A stretch of 64,000 nt of DNA from NCBI RefSeq assembly GCF_916700565.1, contig NZ_CAKAKO010000003.1:1-64000 (forward strand). The letters run 5' to 3'. The DNA is from Xenophilus sp. Marseille-Q4582 (GTDB lineage: Bacteria; Pseudomonadota; Gammaproteobacteria; Burkholderiales; Burkholderiaceae_C). Under the pieces are notes generated by a model. That model had not been told where the DNA came from. It searched no databases and saw nothing but the letters and a program-made list of their open reading frames with translations. The position numbers and the translations under genes are program-made. This document shows, piece after piece, positions 1-10,700 of the stretch (positions are counted from its first letter, which is position 1; every line of letters starts with the position of its first letter).

Positions 1-2
1 AA

Positions 3-137
3 CAGGCGGCCTGGAATCGGTACTTCACGCCCTCGGCGGCCTGCGCTGCTGATCCTGTCACTGTCGCGTGTGCCAACGAAGCCGCGCGGGCGCGTAAGCT
101 GTTCGAGGTCCAGTACGCGGCCGGCACGCTGCGATGA
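3..137 (+). CDS. C-terminal end of an unknown protein (5' end outside window)
   Basis: An open frame enters from the left edge and stops at a TGA at 135-137. It encodes about 44 residues with two cysteines and ends in LFEVQYAAGTLR. Its stop lies 3 nt from the stop of the convergent helix-turn-helix gene, which is the tight tail-to-tail packing expected of two real genes. A second frame stops at 50-52 and is less convincing. I do not recognise the family, and too little is present to assign a function. Confidence 0.4.
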   Translation, partial: QAAWNRYFTPSAACAADPVTVACANEAARARKLFEVQYAAGTLR

Positions 138-140
138 TCC

Positions 141-491
141 TCAAGCCACCATGAACGGCGAGTTCGCGGCCACCTCGCGGCCGGTGCCGCGCTCGGCTTC
201 CAGCCGCCGCACCACCAGGCGAAGCCGTTTTACTTCGCGCTCGTGCATGCCTGCTGCCTGGAAGTAGTGGCTGACGAGATTCCCGTGCTCGGCGTCGATG
301 GCGGACATACCCCAACGGGACTCCCAGAACAACGCCAGTTGCGCCGCCCGTGGCGCGCCGCGCCGCCGCCATACCCGCAGCGTCCGAGTTGTCACGCCCA
401 GGTGCCGGGCGATCTGGGCATCGGGCAAGCCCAGGTCATTGCACATCAGGTCAAACGGCGGCAGTCGCGCCGGGGAGGGTCCGCGAAACAT
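141..491 (-). CDS. small helix-turn-helix DNA-binding protein
   Basis: This 116-residue protein has a clear helix-turn-helix: LPDAQIARHLGVTTRTLRVW lies at about residues 21-41, followed by basic residues and a WESRWG segment. The C-terminal part (EREVKRLRLVVRRLEAE) looks like a short coiled coil that could dimerise it. An internal Met (MCNDLGLP) is a possible later start. Small proteins of this design are frequent in phages and plasmids of this bacterial group, and it sits beside an unrecognised gene end, so it may be the edge of a mobile segment. That origin is inference. No specific function or target is apparent. Confidence 0.55.
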   Translation of the reverse strand: MFRGPSPARLPPFDLMCNDLGLPDAQIARHLGVTTRTLRVWRRRGAPRAAQLALFWESRWGMSAIDAEHGNLVSHYFQAAGMHEREVKRLRLVVRRLEAERGTGREVAANSPFMVA

Positions 492-536
492 GGGCCAAAG
501 CCGCCATCATGGCCCGGATCATCCGGCGCCCACGAT

Positions 537-564
537 TTGACATAAGATACATTGTATTTATTTG
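537..564 (+). promoter_or_regulatory. candidate sigma-70 promoter for the riboflavin operon
   Basis: A perfect TTGACA lies at 537-542, with TATTTG 16 nt downstream at 559-564. The stretch is far more AT-rich than its surroundings. A small palindrome, ATACA-T-TGTAT, occupies 547-557 within the spacer. It points toward ribE, about 75 nt away. The -10 element is weak, so the exact start is uncertain. No FMN riboswitch (RFN) core sequence is visible between here and the ribE start. Confidence 0.4.
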
Positions 565-638
565 AGGCACAGCCGCCGGAAACCTTCTTTTCAGCTCCAC
601 CCGGAGTGCCGCTGCTTCTCTGCGAAAATGCGCACCCT

Positions 639-1298
639 ATGTTCACCGGCATCATCACCGGCGTGGGGCGCATCGCCGCCGTTCACGACCTTGGCAGTTC
701 CGCCGCCCATGGCAAGCGGCTGCACATTCAAACCCCCGCGGGCTACCTGGACGACGTCGGCCTCGGCGACAGCATCGCGCTCAACGGCGCCTGCATGACG
801 GTCACGTCCTTCGAGCCCGCCGGGCAGACTTTCACCGTCGACATCTCAGCCGAGTCGCTGGACAAGACCGCGGGGCTGGACCGCGCCGACGGCCAGGTCA
901 ACCTCGAGAAGGCGCTGCGCGCGCAGGACCGCCTGGGCGGCCACATCGTGTCGGGCCACGTGGACGGCATCGGCCGCGTCAGCCATTTCGAACCGCTGGG
1001 CGAAAGCTGGGAACTGCGCGTCGTGGCCCCGGCGGCGCTGGCGCGCTTCCTGGCCTACAAGGGCTCGATCACGGTCAATGGCGTCAGCCTGACGGTCAAC
1101 CGCGTTGCCGACCTGCCCGCCGGCGGCAGCGAGATCAGCATCAACCTCATTCCCCACACGGTGCAGAACACGGCCCTGGGCCAGTTGTGCACCGGCAGTT
1201 CGGTCAACCTGGAAATCGACACCGTGGCGCGCTACGTGGAGCGCATGCTCCAGGCCGGCGTGGTCCCGGGCGCCGGCTCCCCTTCCCTCAACGCATGA
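639..1298 (+). CDS. ribE: riboflavin synthase, alpha subunit
   Basis: This enzyme dismutates two 6,7-dimethyl-8-ribityllumazine molecules to riboflavin plus the pyrimidinedione, the last step of riboflavin synthesis. The 219-residue length suits the family. The start is fixed by the conserved N-terminus MFTGIITGVG; the frame is open further upstream but has no family character there. Two lumazine-binding beta-barrel repeats are seen, the first at residues 1-97 and the second beginning near HIVSGHVDGIG at about residue 101. Its stop overlaps the ribBA start (ATGA), so the two are translationally coupled. Note that ribE and ribC names are used inconsistently for this enzyme. Confidence 0.95.
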   Translation: MFTGIITGVGRIAAVHDLGSSAAHGKRLHIQTPAGYLDDVGLGDSIALNGACMTVTSFEPAGQTFTVDISAESLDKTAGLDRADGQVNLEKALRAQDRLGGHIVSGHVDGIGRVSHFEPLGESWELRVVAPAALARFLAYKGSITVNGVSLTVNRVADLPAGGSEISINLIPHTVQNTALGQLCTGSSVNLEIDTVARYVERMLQAGVVPGAGSPSLNA

Positions 1299-2461
1299 AC
1301 GCTTCCGTCACCCCCCTGCCCACGGCCGCTGCGCCGCAGGGCGCTGCTGTGCATCCCGCCCCGATCTCGCCGGTCGAGGACATCGTGGCCGAGCTGCGCG
1401 CCGGCCGCATGGTCATCCTGGTGGACGAGGAGGACCGCGAGAACGAAGGCGACATCGTGATCGCGGCCGACCACATCACGCCGCAGGCGATCAACTTCAT
1501 GGCACGGCATGCGCGCGGGCTGATCTGTCTGACGCTTTCGCGCGAGATGTGCGAACGCCTGAACCTGCCGCCCATGGTGGCGCGCAACGGCGCCAAGCAT
1601 GCAACGGCCTTCACGGTGTCCATCGAGGCCGCCGAAGGCGTGACCACCGGCATCTCGGCCGCCGACCGCGCCCGCACCGTGCAGGCCGCCGTGGCTCCGG
1701 GCGCGGTGGCCGCGGACCTGGTGCAGCCCGGCCACATCTTTCCGCTGCAGGCCGTGGACGGAGGCGTGCTGATGCGCGCGGGCCACACCGAAGCCGGCTG
1801 CGACCTGGCTGCGATGGCCGGCTGCTCGCCGGCTTCCGTGATCTGCGAGGTGATGAACGAGGACGGCACCATGGCGCGCCTGCCCGACCTGCAGATCTTC
1901 GCGGCCGAGCATGGCCTCAAGATCGGCACCATCGCGGCCCTCATCGAGTACCGCAGCCGCACCGAGACCCTGGTCGAGCCCGTGGGCGCGCGCGAGATCC
2001 GCACGGCCCATGGCGACTTCATGCTGCATGCCTTCAAGGACACGCCGAGCGGCGAGGTGCACCTGGCGCTGGTCCGCGGCGAATGGGCGGCCGACGAAGT
2101 GGTGCCCGTGCGCGTGCACGAACCGCTGTCGGTGCTGGACCTGCTCGAGCTCGAACGGCCCATGCATTCCTGGAGCCTGGACGCGGCCCTCGCCCACATC
2201 GCCAAGCACGGCAAGGGCGTGGTGGTGCTGCTCAACTGCGGCGAAAGCGGCGCCGAGCTGCTGGCCCAGTTCGAAGGCACGGCCCGCCCCGCCCAGGCCC
2301 CGGAGCGCGGCCGCATGGACCTGCGCAGCTACGGCGTCGGCGCCCAGCTGCTGCGCGCCTGCGGCGTGCACAGGATGAAGCTGCTGGGCCAGCCCCGGCG
2401 CATGCCGAGCATGGCCGCCGGCTATGGCCTCGAAATCCTCGGCTACATCACCAAAGACTGA
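1295..2461 (+). CDS. ribBA: RibBA-type 3,4-dihydroxy-2-butanone 4-phosphate synthase with degenerate GTP cyclohydrolase II domain
   Basis: The N-terminal half (about residues 25-225) is DHBP synthase, which makes the four-carbon unit of riboflavin from ribulose 5-phosphate. It carries the acidic loop [10 protein letters not shown] and the [12 protein letters not shown] motif. The C-terminal half is a GTP cyclohydrolase II fold but lacks the zinc-binding cysteines (a C-x10-C-x-C pattern) and the QEGRG loop, so it is probably inactive as a cyclohydrolase. The protein is 388 residues. The start overlaps the ribE stop by 4 nt. A separate GTP cyclohydrolase II for riboflavin must lie outside this window, unless the Urc1-like protein near 22 kb fills in, which I think unlikely. 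Confidence 0.92.
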   Translation: MNASVTPLPTAAAPQGAAVHPAPISPVEDIVAELRAGRMVILVDEEDRENEGDIVIAADHITPQAINFMARHARGLICLTLSREMCERLNLPPMVARNGAKHATAFTVSIEAAEGVTTGISAADRARTVQAAVAPGAVAADLVQPGHIFPLQAVDGGVLMRAGHTEAGCDLAAMAGCSPASVICEVMNEDGTMARLPDLQIFAAEHGLKIGTIAALIEYRSRTETLVEPVGAREIRTAHGDFMLHAFKDTPSGEVHLALVRGEWAADEVVPVRVHEPLSVLDLLELERPMHSWSLDAALAHIAKHGKGVVVLLNCGESGAELLAQFEGTARPAQAPERGRMDLRSYGVGAQLLRACGVHRMKLLGQPRRMPSMAAGYGLEILGYITKD

Positions 2462-2474
2462 GAACAAAGAACGC

Positions 2475-2948
2475 ATGTTTGACGCCAACAAGGGAGCGGC
2501 CGGGCCGCTCGACGGCCAAGGTTTGCGCATCGGCATCGTGCAGGCGCGCTTCAACGAGGACATCACCCACGCCCTCGCCTCGGCCTGCATCGCCGAGCTG
2601 AAGGCGCTGGGCGTGGCCAGCGAACGCATCCATCACGTGCACGTGCCGGGTGCGCTCGAAGTGCCGGTCGCGCTGCAGGCGCTGGCCCTGCGCGGCGGCT
2701 ATGACGCGCTGATCGCGCTGGGCTGCATCATCCGCGGCGAGACCTACCATTTCGAACTGGTGGCCAATGAATCCGGCGCCGGCGTGACGCGCGTGGGCCT
2801 GGACCACCGGCTGCCGATCGCCAATGCCATCCTGACCACCGAGAACCTCGAGCAGGCGGTGGCGCGCCAGACCGAGAAGGGCCGGGACGCCGCCCGGGTG
2901 GCGGTGGAAATGGCCCAGCTGCTGGCGCAGACGAAGGCGGCCCGATGA
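2475..2948 (+). CDS. ribH: 6,7-dimethyl-8-ribityllumazine synthase
   Basis: This enzyme condenses 5-amino-6-ribitylamino-uracil with DHBP to form lumazine, the substrate of RibE. The 157-residue protein shows the family landmarks: a [10 protein letters not shown] segment near residue 20 (aromatic residue stacking on the pyrimidine), [10 protein letters not shown] near residue 58, [14 protein letters not shown] near residue 85 with the conserved histidine, and a [12 protein letters not shown] stretch. It lies 13 nt after ribBA and its stop overlaps nusB by 4 nt, so it is part of the same operon. Confidence 0.95.
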   Translation: MFDANKGAAGPLDGQGLRIGIVQARFNEDITHALASACIAELKALGVASERIHHVHVPGALEVPVALQALALRGGYDALIALGCIIRGETYHFELVANESGAGVTRVGLDHRLPIANAILTTENLEQAVARQTEKGRDAARVAVEMAQLLAQTKAAR

Positions 2949-3475
2949 GCGAGACGCCCCCCTCTCCTTCGCCCTCCTCCGGCCCGGCCGGCAAGCCCGC
3001 GGCCCGCGGTGCGCGCAAGCCGGCAGCGGCCCGCTCCGGCCGCTCCCGCGCGCGGGAGTTCGCCCTGCAGGCCCTCTACCAGCACCTGGTCGGCCGCAAC
3101 GAGGCCGACTCCATCGACGCGTTCACGCGCGACCTGAGCGGCTTCCACAAGGCCGATTCGGCGCACTACGACGCGCTGCTGCACGGCGCCATCGCCGAGC
3201 AGGCCGACCTCGACGCGCTGATCGCGCCGCTGCTGGACCGCCCCTGGGCCGAGATCTCGCCCATCGAGCACGCGGTGATGTGGATCGGCGCCTACGAATT
3301 CCTGCACTGCCCCGACGTGCCCTGGCGCGTCGTGCTCAACGAGTGCATCGAGCTGGCCAAGGACTTCGGCGGCACCGATGGCCACAAGTACGTGAATGCG
3401 GTGCTCAACGGGCTGGCGCCCCAGTTGCGCAAGCTCGAAGTGGACGCCGACCGCGCGGCGGGCCGCATCCGATGA
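2945..3475 (+). CDS. nusB: transcription antitermination factor NusB
   Basis: NusB pairs with NusE (S10) on boxA RNA and promotes antitermination of rRNA operons. The 176-residue protein has a low-complexity Pro/Ala/Arg N-terminal leader of about 30 residues, then the helical NusB core beginning with [28 protein letters not shown] and [20 protein letters not shown] are the family's conserved C-terminal helices. The rib-nusB linkage is common in proteobacteria. Both ends overlap the neighbouring genes by 4 nt. Confidence 0.95.
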   Translation: MSETPPSPSPSSGPAGKPAARGARKPAAARSGRSRAREFALQALYQHLVGRNEADSIDAFTRDLSGFHKADSAHYDALLHGAIAEQADLDALIAPLLDRPWAEISPIEHAVMWIGAYEFLHCPDVPWRVVLNECIELAKDFGGTDGHKYVNAVLNGLAPQLRKLEVDADRAAGRIR

Positions 3476-4686
3476 GCACGCCGGCCATGGGTCCGCGGAT
3501 CGCCCGCCGCGCACAGCGCATCGAGCCCTTCTACGTCATGGAGGTGGCCAAGGCCGCCGGCGCGCTGGCGCAGGAAGTGGCGCAGGGCGAGCGCCCGATG
3601 ATCTTCCTGAACATCGGCGAGCCCGACTTCACCGCACCGCCGCTGGTGCAGGAGGCCGCCGCGCGCGCCGTGCGCGCGGGCGCCTCGCAGTACACGCAGG
3701 CCACCGGGCTGCCGTGGCTGCGCGAGCGCATCAGCGGCTGGTACGCGCAGCGCTTCGGCATCGACGTGCCGGCGCGCCGCATCGTGGTCACGGCCGGGGC
3801 CTCGGCCGCACTGCAGCTGGCCTGCCTGGCGCTGATCGAGGCCGGCGACGAAGTGCTGATGCCGGATCCGAGCTATCCCTGCAACCGCCATTTCGTGAGC
3901 GCGGCCGAAGGCACGGCGGTGCTGATCCCGACCACGGCCGAGGAGCGCTACCAGCTGAGCGCGGCCAAGGTGGAAGCCGCCTGGACGCCCAAGACGCGTG
4001 GCGTGCTGCTGGCCTCGCCCTCCAACCCGACCGGCACCTCCATCGCGCCCGACGAGCTGCGCCGCATCCACGAGGTGGTGCGCGCGCGCGGCGGCATCAC
4101 GCTGATCGACGAGATCTACCTGGGCCTGTCCCATGACGAGGCCTATGGCCAGAGCGCGCTGGCGATCGACGAGCAGATCATCAGCATCAACAGCTTCAGC
4201 AAGTACTTCAACATGACCGGCTGGCGGCTGGGCTGGCTGGTGGTGCCCGACGCGCTGGTGCCGGTGGTCGAACGCCTGGCGCAGAACCTCTTCATCTGCG
4301 CGAGCACCATTTCGCAGCATGCGGCGCTGGCCTGCTTCGAGCCCGACAGCCTGGCCGAATACGAGCGCCGCCGCGCCGAGTTCCGCGCGCGGCGCGACTG
4401 GTTCATTCCGCAGCTGCAGTCGCTGGGGCTGCACGTGCCCGTGGTGCCCGACGGCGCCTTCTACGCCTGGGCCGACTGCACCGCGGTCGCGCGCGCATGG
4501 GGCATTGGCGGGGCCGACGCGAGCTGGGACTTCGCCTTCGAGCTCATGAAGCGTGCGCACCTGGCCGTCACGCCGGGCCGCGACTTCGGCGCCGACCAGA
4601 CGGGCCGCTTCGTGCGCTTCTCCACCGCCAGCTCCATGGCGCAGCTGGAAGAAGCCGTGGCGCGCCTGAAGGCCTGCGCCGGATGA
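3472..4686 (+). CDS. PLP-dependent class I/II aminotransferase
   Basis: This 404-residue fold-type I aminotransferase transfers an amino group between amino and keto acids with pyridoxal phosphate. The PLP lysine is K244 in [17 protein letters not shown]. Other landmarks are [11 protein letters not shown], the ASPSNPTGT loop that contacts the cofactor, and DEIYLGL. The family includes aspartate, alanine and valine-pyruvate aminotransferases, and the substrate cannot be read from the sequence. It starts within the nusB stop (ATGA), so it is probably co-transcribed. A second ATG five codons later is an alternative start. Confidence 0.88.
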   Translation: MSTPAMGPRIARRAQRIEPFYVMEVAKAAGALAQEVAQGERPMIFLNIGEPDFTAPPLVQEAAARAVRAGASQYTQATGLPWLRERISGWYAQRFGIDVPARRIVVTAGASAALQLACLALIEAGDEVLMPDPSYPCNRHFVSAAEGTAVLIPTTAEERYQLSAAKVEAAWTPKTRGVLLASPSNPTGTSIAPDELRRIHEVVRARGGITLIDEIYLGLSHDEAYGQSALAIDEQIISINSFSKYFNMTGWRLGWLVVPDALVPVVERLAQNLFICASTISQHAALACFEPDSLAEYERRRAEFRARRDWFIPQLQSLGLHVPVVPDGAFYAWADCTAVARAWGIGGADASWDFAFELMKRAHLAVTPGRDFGADQTGRFVRFSTASSMAQLEEAVARLKACAG

Positions 4687-4750
4687 GCGCCGCCCGGCTG
4701 TCCCCAGCAGGGTGCCCGCACCCGCAGTGCGCGGCACGGAGGGCCTCGCC

Positions 4751-5296
4751 ATGAGCCCGCCGCGCGCGGCCGACACCGCGAAGACGGCGGGCGACACCTT
4801 CGAGCTGCACCTGCGCGTGTACTGGGAAGACACGGACGCCGGCGGCATCGTCTTCTACGCGAACTACCTCAAGTTCATGGAGCGCGCGCGCACCGAATGG
4901 CTGCGCACGCTTGGCGTGCACCAGCGCGCGCTGCGCGAGCAGACCGGGGGCATGTTCGTGGTGAGCGAGACGCAGCTCAAGTACCACCGCCCGGCGCGCC
5001 TGGACGACGTGCTGTGCATCACGACGCAGATGCAATACCTGGGCACCGCCTCGATGGTGATGGTGCAGCAGGTGTACCGCCAGCCCGCGCAGGCCGGCGC
5101 GCCGCGCGATCTGCTGTGCGGCGGCAGCATCCGCATCGGCTGGGTCGACGCCGAGCGCATGCGGCCGGCCCGCATCCCCGAATCGATCACGGGAACCTTG
5201 AGCGCCGTGCGCGGCTCCATGGGGCTGGTGAACGGCCCGGGCCCGGCTTGCGGCCTGTCCGCCGCGCAGCGCGAAGTCCCATTCCCAGTTCCCTAG
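4751..5296 (+). CDS. ybgC: YbgC-type acyl-CoA thioesterase of the Tol-Pal cluster
   Basis: This hotdog-fold (4HBT) thioesterase hydrolyses acyl-CoA, and family members have been linked to phospholipid metabolism at the Tol-Pal complex. The active-site motif YWEDTDAGGIVFYANYLKFM is near residue 22, followed by a helix with RARTEWLRTLG. It has 181 residues from the chosen ATG; an in-frame ATG 39 nt upstream would add 13 unconserved residues. The C-terminal extension after about residue 150 looks unstructured. Its position directly before tolQ, 81 nt away, supports the assignment. Confidence 0.9.
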   Translation: MSPPRAADTAKTAGDTFELHLRVYWEDTDAGGIVFYANYLKFMERARTEWLRTLGVHQRALREQTGGMFVVSETQLKYHRPARLDDVLCITTQMQYLGTASMVMVQQVYRQPAQAGAPRDLLCGGSIRIGWVDAERMRPARIPESITGTLSAVRGSMGLVNGPGPACGLSAAQREVPFPVP

Positions 5297-5377
5297 GGAC
5301 CGCGGCGGCCGACCGGCGCCGCCCGCGCAGGCGGCGTCGGCGCTCCGCACCGTCCGGACGTTCTTCACTGACACACC

Positions 5378-6100
5378 ATGAATCAAGACCTGTCGATCAC
5401 CACCCTCCTCCTCCATGCCAGCCTGCCCGTGCAGCTCGTGGTTCTGCTGCTGGTCACGGTCTCGGTGGCCAGCTGGGCAGCCATCGTGCGCAAGTACTTC
5501 GCGCTCAAGCGCATGCGGGCCCTGAACGACGAGTTCGAGCGCGACTTCTGGTCGGGCACCAGCCTCAACGAGCTGTTCGCCTCGGCGGCGCAGAACGCCA
5601 AGCACGGCGGCCCCATGGAACGCATCTTCGCCTCGGGCATGCGCGAGTACCAGAAGCTGCGCGAGCGCCGCGTGAGCGACGCCGGCACGCTGCTCGACGG
5701 CGCCCGCCGCGCCATGCGCGCCAGCTTCCAGCGCGAGCTGGACGCGGGCGAATCCAACCTGTCCTTCCTGGCCACGGTGGGCTCGGTCAGCCCCTACGTG
5801 GGGCTGTTCGGCACCGTGTGGGGGATCATGCATGCCTTCACCGGCCTGGCGGCGCTGGAACAGGTGACGCTGTCCACGGTCGCCCCCGGCATCGCCGAGG
5901 CGCTGGTGGCCACCGCCATCGGCCTGTTCGCCGCCATCCCGGCCGTGGTGGGCTACAACCGCTTCGCCCGCGAGATCGACCGCATCGCCATCTCGCTGGA
6001 GACCTTCATCGAGGAGTTCTCCAACATCCTGCAGCGCAACCTGTCGGCGGCCCCGGGCCAGGGTGTCCCGCCGGCCAACCCCGCGGCCTCGGGCCACTGA
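5378..6100 (+). CDS. tolQ: Tol-Pal system inner-membrane protein TolQ
   Basis: TolQ with TolR forms the proton-driven motor that energises TolA to hold and constrict the outer membrane at division. The 240-residue protein belongs to the MotA/TolQ/ExbB family. It has three membrane segments at about 15-37, 127-153 and 178-198, with a long cytoplasmic loop after the first. The glycine-rich VGLFGTVWGIMHAF motif and the TAIGLFAAIPAVVGYNRF segment are typical. tolR follows after 22 nt. Confidence 0.95.
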   Translation: MNQDLSITTLLLHASLPVQLVVLLLVTVSVASWAAIVRKYFALKRMRALNDEFERDFWSGTSLNELFASAAQNAKHGGPMERIFASGMREYQKLRERRVSDAGTLLDGARRAMRASFQRELDAGESNLSFLATVGSVSPYVGLFGTVWGIMHAFTGLAALEQVTLSTVAPGIAEALVATAIGLFAAIPAVVGYNRFAREIDRIAISLETFIEEFSNILQRNLSAAPGQGVPPANPAASGH

Positions 6101-6122
6101 GCCGCGCAAGGAGCACACGCCC

Positions 6123-6565
<443 letters not shown>

Positions 6566-6566
<1 letters not shown>

Positions 6567-7587
6567 TGAGCCTGGCCGCCGACCGCCCCGAGTTCTCGCC
6601 GCCGCCGCAGCGCGGCACCCTGCGCGCCGTGGGCATCGCCTTGCTCGCGCATGCGCTGCTCATCGGCGCCCTGACCTGGGGCGTGCGCTGGAAGCGCGAA
6701 GGTGGCGATGACGACGCCATCGAGGCCGAGCTGTGGACCGCCACCGTGCAGCGCGCCGCGCAGAGCACGGCGGTGACGCCCCCTCCCCCGCCTCGCCCGC
6801 CCCCTGTGCCGGCCCCGAACCCCGCCGCCTCCACCCCCCCGGCGGTGCGCCCCCCCCGCCGGCGCCGCCCGCGCCCGATCCGGACATTGCGCTGGAGCGG
6901 GAGCGGCGCCTGCGCGAGCAGCAGGCCCAGCGCGAGCGCGAACAGGAGCGCCAGCGCCAGCAGGCCGAGCAACGCCGCGAGGAAGAGCAGCGCAAGCAGG
7001 CCGAGGAGAAGAAGCGCGAGCAGCAGCGCCAGGCCGAAGCCCGCAAGCGCGAGCAGGAAGAGCAGCGCCGCGAAGAGGAACAGCGCAAGCTCGCCGAAGA
7101 AAAGAAGCGCGAAGCGGCCGAGAAAGCGAAACAGGCCGCAGCCCAGAAAGAGAAGGAGCGCCAGGCCGCCGCCCAGAAGGCGGCGGCGGACAAGGCCGCT
7201 GCCGCGGCCGCGGAAAAGGCCCGCCAGGACCAGCTGGCGCGCCTGCGCGGCATGGCCGGGGGCTCGGCCGAGCAGAATTCCGGACCGCGTTCCGGGCAGG
7301 GCCAAGGCCAGGGCGGGCCGTCCGCCGGCTATGCGGCACGCATCGCCGCGGCCGTGCGGCCCAACATCACCTTCGATCCGAGCACCGTGGCCGGCAATCC
7401 CTCCGCCGAGTTCGTGGTCAACCTGGCGCCGGACGGCACCATCGTGGGCATCAAGCTCAACAAGTCCAGCGGCAACCCGAGCTGGGACCGCGCGGCCGAG
7501 GGCGGCCTGCGCAAGACCGACCGGCTGCCGCGCGACGTGGACGGCCGCATCATCACGCCGCTGATCGTGGAGTTGCGGCCGAAGTAA
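6566..7587 (+). CDS. tolA: TolA, energy transducer of Tol-Pal; reading frame broken in poly-C tracts
   Basis: TolA spans the periplasm and links TolQR to the outer membrane. The N-terminal frame from 6566 gives a cytoplasmic leader, one membrane helix (about residues 19-36) and a proline-rich linker. The long charged coiled coil and the C-terminal TolA domain (AARIAAAVRPNITFDP onward, ending at the TAA of 7587) lie in a different frame. The switch must occur in or near C7 at 6834-6840 or C8 at 6850-6857; one extra base, or a -1 slip on C8, joins the halves as RPPPPAPPAPDPDIALERE. This may be a homopolymer sequencing error, a real mutation or slippage. Loss of TolA would damage the envelope, so an error or slippage is more likely than a null allele. 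Confidence 0.85.
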
Positions 7588-7795
7588 GCTGGCGGCGGTG
7601 CCTGCGAGGCGCGCGCGCCGGCTTCACTCACACCCGGCGGCTGCGCCGCATCCGCCGCCGGCCGGTCGCCAGCACGGGCGCCGCGCCGCCCCCTCTCGTC
7701 CGGCATTGGTCCCCGTCCAGGCGTGCTCGGCGGCCGGAGGCGCTGCACGGCGCATGTCCGCGGTCAGGCGCCTCGGCCAGCCGGCCGCGGCCTTC

Positions 7796-10700
7796 TCACT
7801 CGTAGACGATCACCGCCTTGCCCGCGTCCGCCTGCGCGGTCCAGCTCGCGAGCGCGGCATCGGCCGGGAAGAAGCGCGCCGCCTCGCCCAGCTGCAGCTC
7901 CACCTGCGCGCCGCCGCGCACCAGCGCCAGACGCACGGGCAGGCCCACGCGCACCTCGCCGGCCTCGGTCTGTTCGCGGCGCGGCTCGAAGTCGCGCACC
8001 ATGCGCGCGATGTCCGGCAGCTTGCCGTTCACGGCCACCCGCAGGTACTTGCCGTAGCGGCAGCGCGCATCGGCCAGCGAATGCACCTGCTGCGCCACAA
8101 AGCGCGGCTCGAAGCCGCCGCGGCCGGGTTGCAGGCGGCCGCTGATGATCACCAGCTCGTCCTCGCGCAGGGCGTCGCGCGCGGCCGTGTAGACGGCTTC
8201 GTCGGCCACCACCTCGATGGTGGCGCTCTTGTCGTCGAGCACGAACAGCGCCAGACGGCCGCGCTGGCCATTGATCATGCGCAGGCCGCTCACGATGCCG
8301 GCGATGGTCTGCGGCTCGCGGCTGTCGATCAGCTCGTCGATCTGGCGCTTGGCGAACATCCGCACCTCGCGCGCCACCTCGTCGAACAGGTGGCCCGACA
8401 GGTAAAAGCCGATGGCCGTCTTCTCGTGCGTCAGCCGCTCCTTCACGCCCCAGGGCGTGACCTCGACCAGCGGCGGCTCCTCGGCGCTGCAGCCGTGCGC
8501 GTCGTCGCCGAACATGTCGAACAGGCCGCCCTGGTTGGCGTTGGCTTCCTGCGCCGCCGCATAGTCGAAGGCGCGGTCCAGCGAGGCGACCAGCGCCGCG
8601 CGGTCGGGGTTCAGGCTGTCGAAAGCGCCGGCCTTGATGAGCGCCTCCACGGTGCGCTTGTTGATGCGCTGGCGGTCCACCCGCGCCGCGAAATCGAACA
8701 GGCTCTTGAAGGGGCCGCCCTCCTCGCGCGCCCGCACGATGGCCTCGATGGCCAGCTGGCCCGTGCCCTTGACGGCACCCAGGCCGTAGCGGATCACCTT
8801 GTCGCTCACGGGCTCGAAGCGGTAGTGGCCGCGGTTCACGTCCGGCAGCTCGAAGCTCATGCCGAAGTTCTTGGTCGCGTCCTCGAACAGCACCTTCAGC
8901 TTGTCGGTGTTGTCCATTTCCACCGTCATGTTGGCGCAGTAGAACTCGGCCGTGTAGTGCACCTTCAGCCAGCCGGTGTGGTAGGCCAGCAGCGAGTACG
9001 CGGCGGCGTGCGACTTGTTGAAGCCGTAGCCCGCGAACTTCTCCATCAGGTCGAAGATCTCGTCGGCCTTCTCCTGGGTGATGCCGTGGGTGGCGAGCGC
9101 ACCCGCGCGGAACTTCTCGCGGTGCTCGGCCATTTCCTCGGCCTTCTTCTTGCCCATCGCGCGGCGCAGCAGGTCGGCGCCGCCCAGGCTGTAGCCGCCC
9201 AGGATCTGCGCGGTCTGCATCACCTGCTCCTGGTAGACCATGATCCCGTAGGTCTCGCTGAGCATCTCGGCCACCGCGGGGTGCGGGTACTCGACCTCCT
9301 CGCGCCCGTGCTTGCGCGCCACGAAGCTGGGGATCAGGTCCATCGGGCCCGGGCGGTACAGCGCGTTCAGGGCGATCAGGTCTTCCAGCCGCGTCGGCTT
9401 GGCGTCGCGCAGCATGCCCTGCATGCCGCGCGATTCGAACTGGAACACCGCTTCGGTCTTGCCTTCGGAGAACAGCCGGTAGGTGGCGCGGTCGTCCAGC
9501 GCGATGTTCTCGTACGCGAAGTTCTCCTGGCCCTTGTGGCGCTTCATGATGAACTCGCGCGCGATCTCCAGGATCGTGAGCGTGGCCAGGCCCAGGAAGT
9601 CGAACTTCACCAGGCCGATGGCCTCCACGTCGTCCTTGTCGTACTGGCTCACGGCCGATTCGCTGCCGGGCTGCTGGTACAGCGGGCAGAAGTCGGTCAG
9701 CTTGCCGGGCGCGATCAGCACACCGCCGGCATGCATGCCGATGTTGCGTGTCATGCCCTCGAGCTTCTGCGCCATCTCCACCAGCGACTTGACCTCTTCC
9801 TCCTGTTCGATGCGCTGCGCCAGCAGCGGCTCGGCCGCGATGGCGTATTTCTCCTTGTCGTCCTCCGACAGGTCGGCCGGCGGGTACTGCAAGGTCACGG
9901 GCTTGCCGGGCTTGTTCGGGATCAGCTTGCTGATGCCGTCACAGAAGCTGTAGCTCATGTCCATCACCCGGCCCACGTCGCGGATGGCGGCGCGCGCGGC
10001 CATGGTGCCGAAGGTGGCGATCTGACTCACGGCGTTGCGGCCGTACTTGTCCTTGACATAGTCGATGACGCGGTCGCGGTTGCCCTGGCAGAAGTCGATG
10101 TCGAAGTCGGGCATCGACACGCGCTCCGGGTTCAGGAAGCGCTCGAACAGCAGGTTGTATTCGAGCGGGTCCAGGTCCGTGATCTTCAGCGCATAGGCCA
10201 CCAGCGAGCCGGCCCCCGAGCCGCGGCCCGGCCCCACCGGGCAGCCGTTGGCCTTGGCCCAGCGGATGAAGTCCCCCACGATCAGGAAGTAGCCCGGGAA
10301 GCCCATCTTGAGGATGGTGCCGATCTCGAACTCCAGCCGCTCCACGTAGCGCGGGCGCTGCGCGTCGCGCTTGGCCGGGTCCGGGAACAGGTGCGCCAGG
10401 CGCTCCTCCAGCCCCTCGAAGGACAGCACGCGGAAGTACTTGTCGATGGGCATCGGCACGCCGTCTTCCAGCGGCGTGGGAAAGTCCGGCAGCTGCGGCT
10501 TGCCCAGCACCAGCGTCAGGTTACAGCGCTTGGCGATCTCCACCGCGTTGGCGACGGCGCTGGGCAGGTCGGCGAAGAGCCGCTCCATCTGCGCCGCGCT
10601 CTTGAAATGCTGCTCGCGCGTGAAGCGCCGCACGCGCCGCTGGTTGCCCAGGATCTCGCCTTCGGCAATGCACACCCGCGCCTCGTGTGCGTCGAACTCG

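Noticed and set aside
542-638. FMN riboswitch before ribE
   Set aside because: The conserved RFN blocks are not present in the roughly 95-nt leader.
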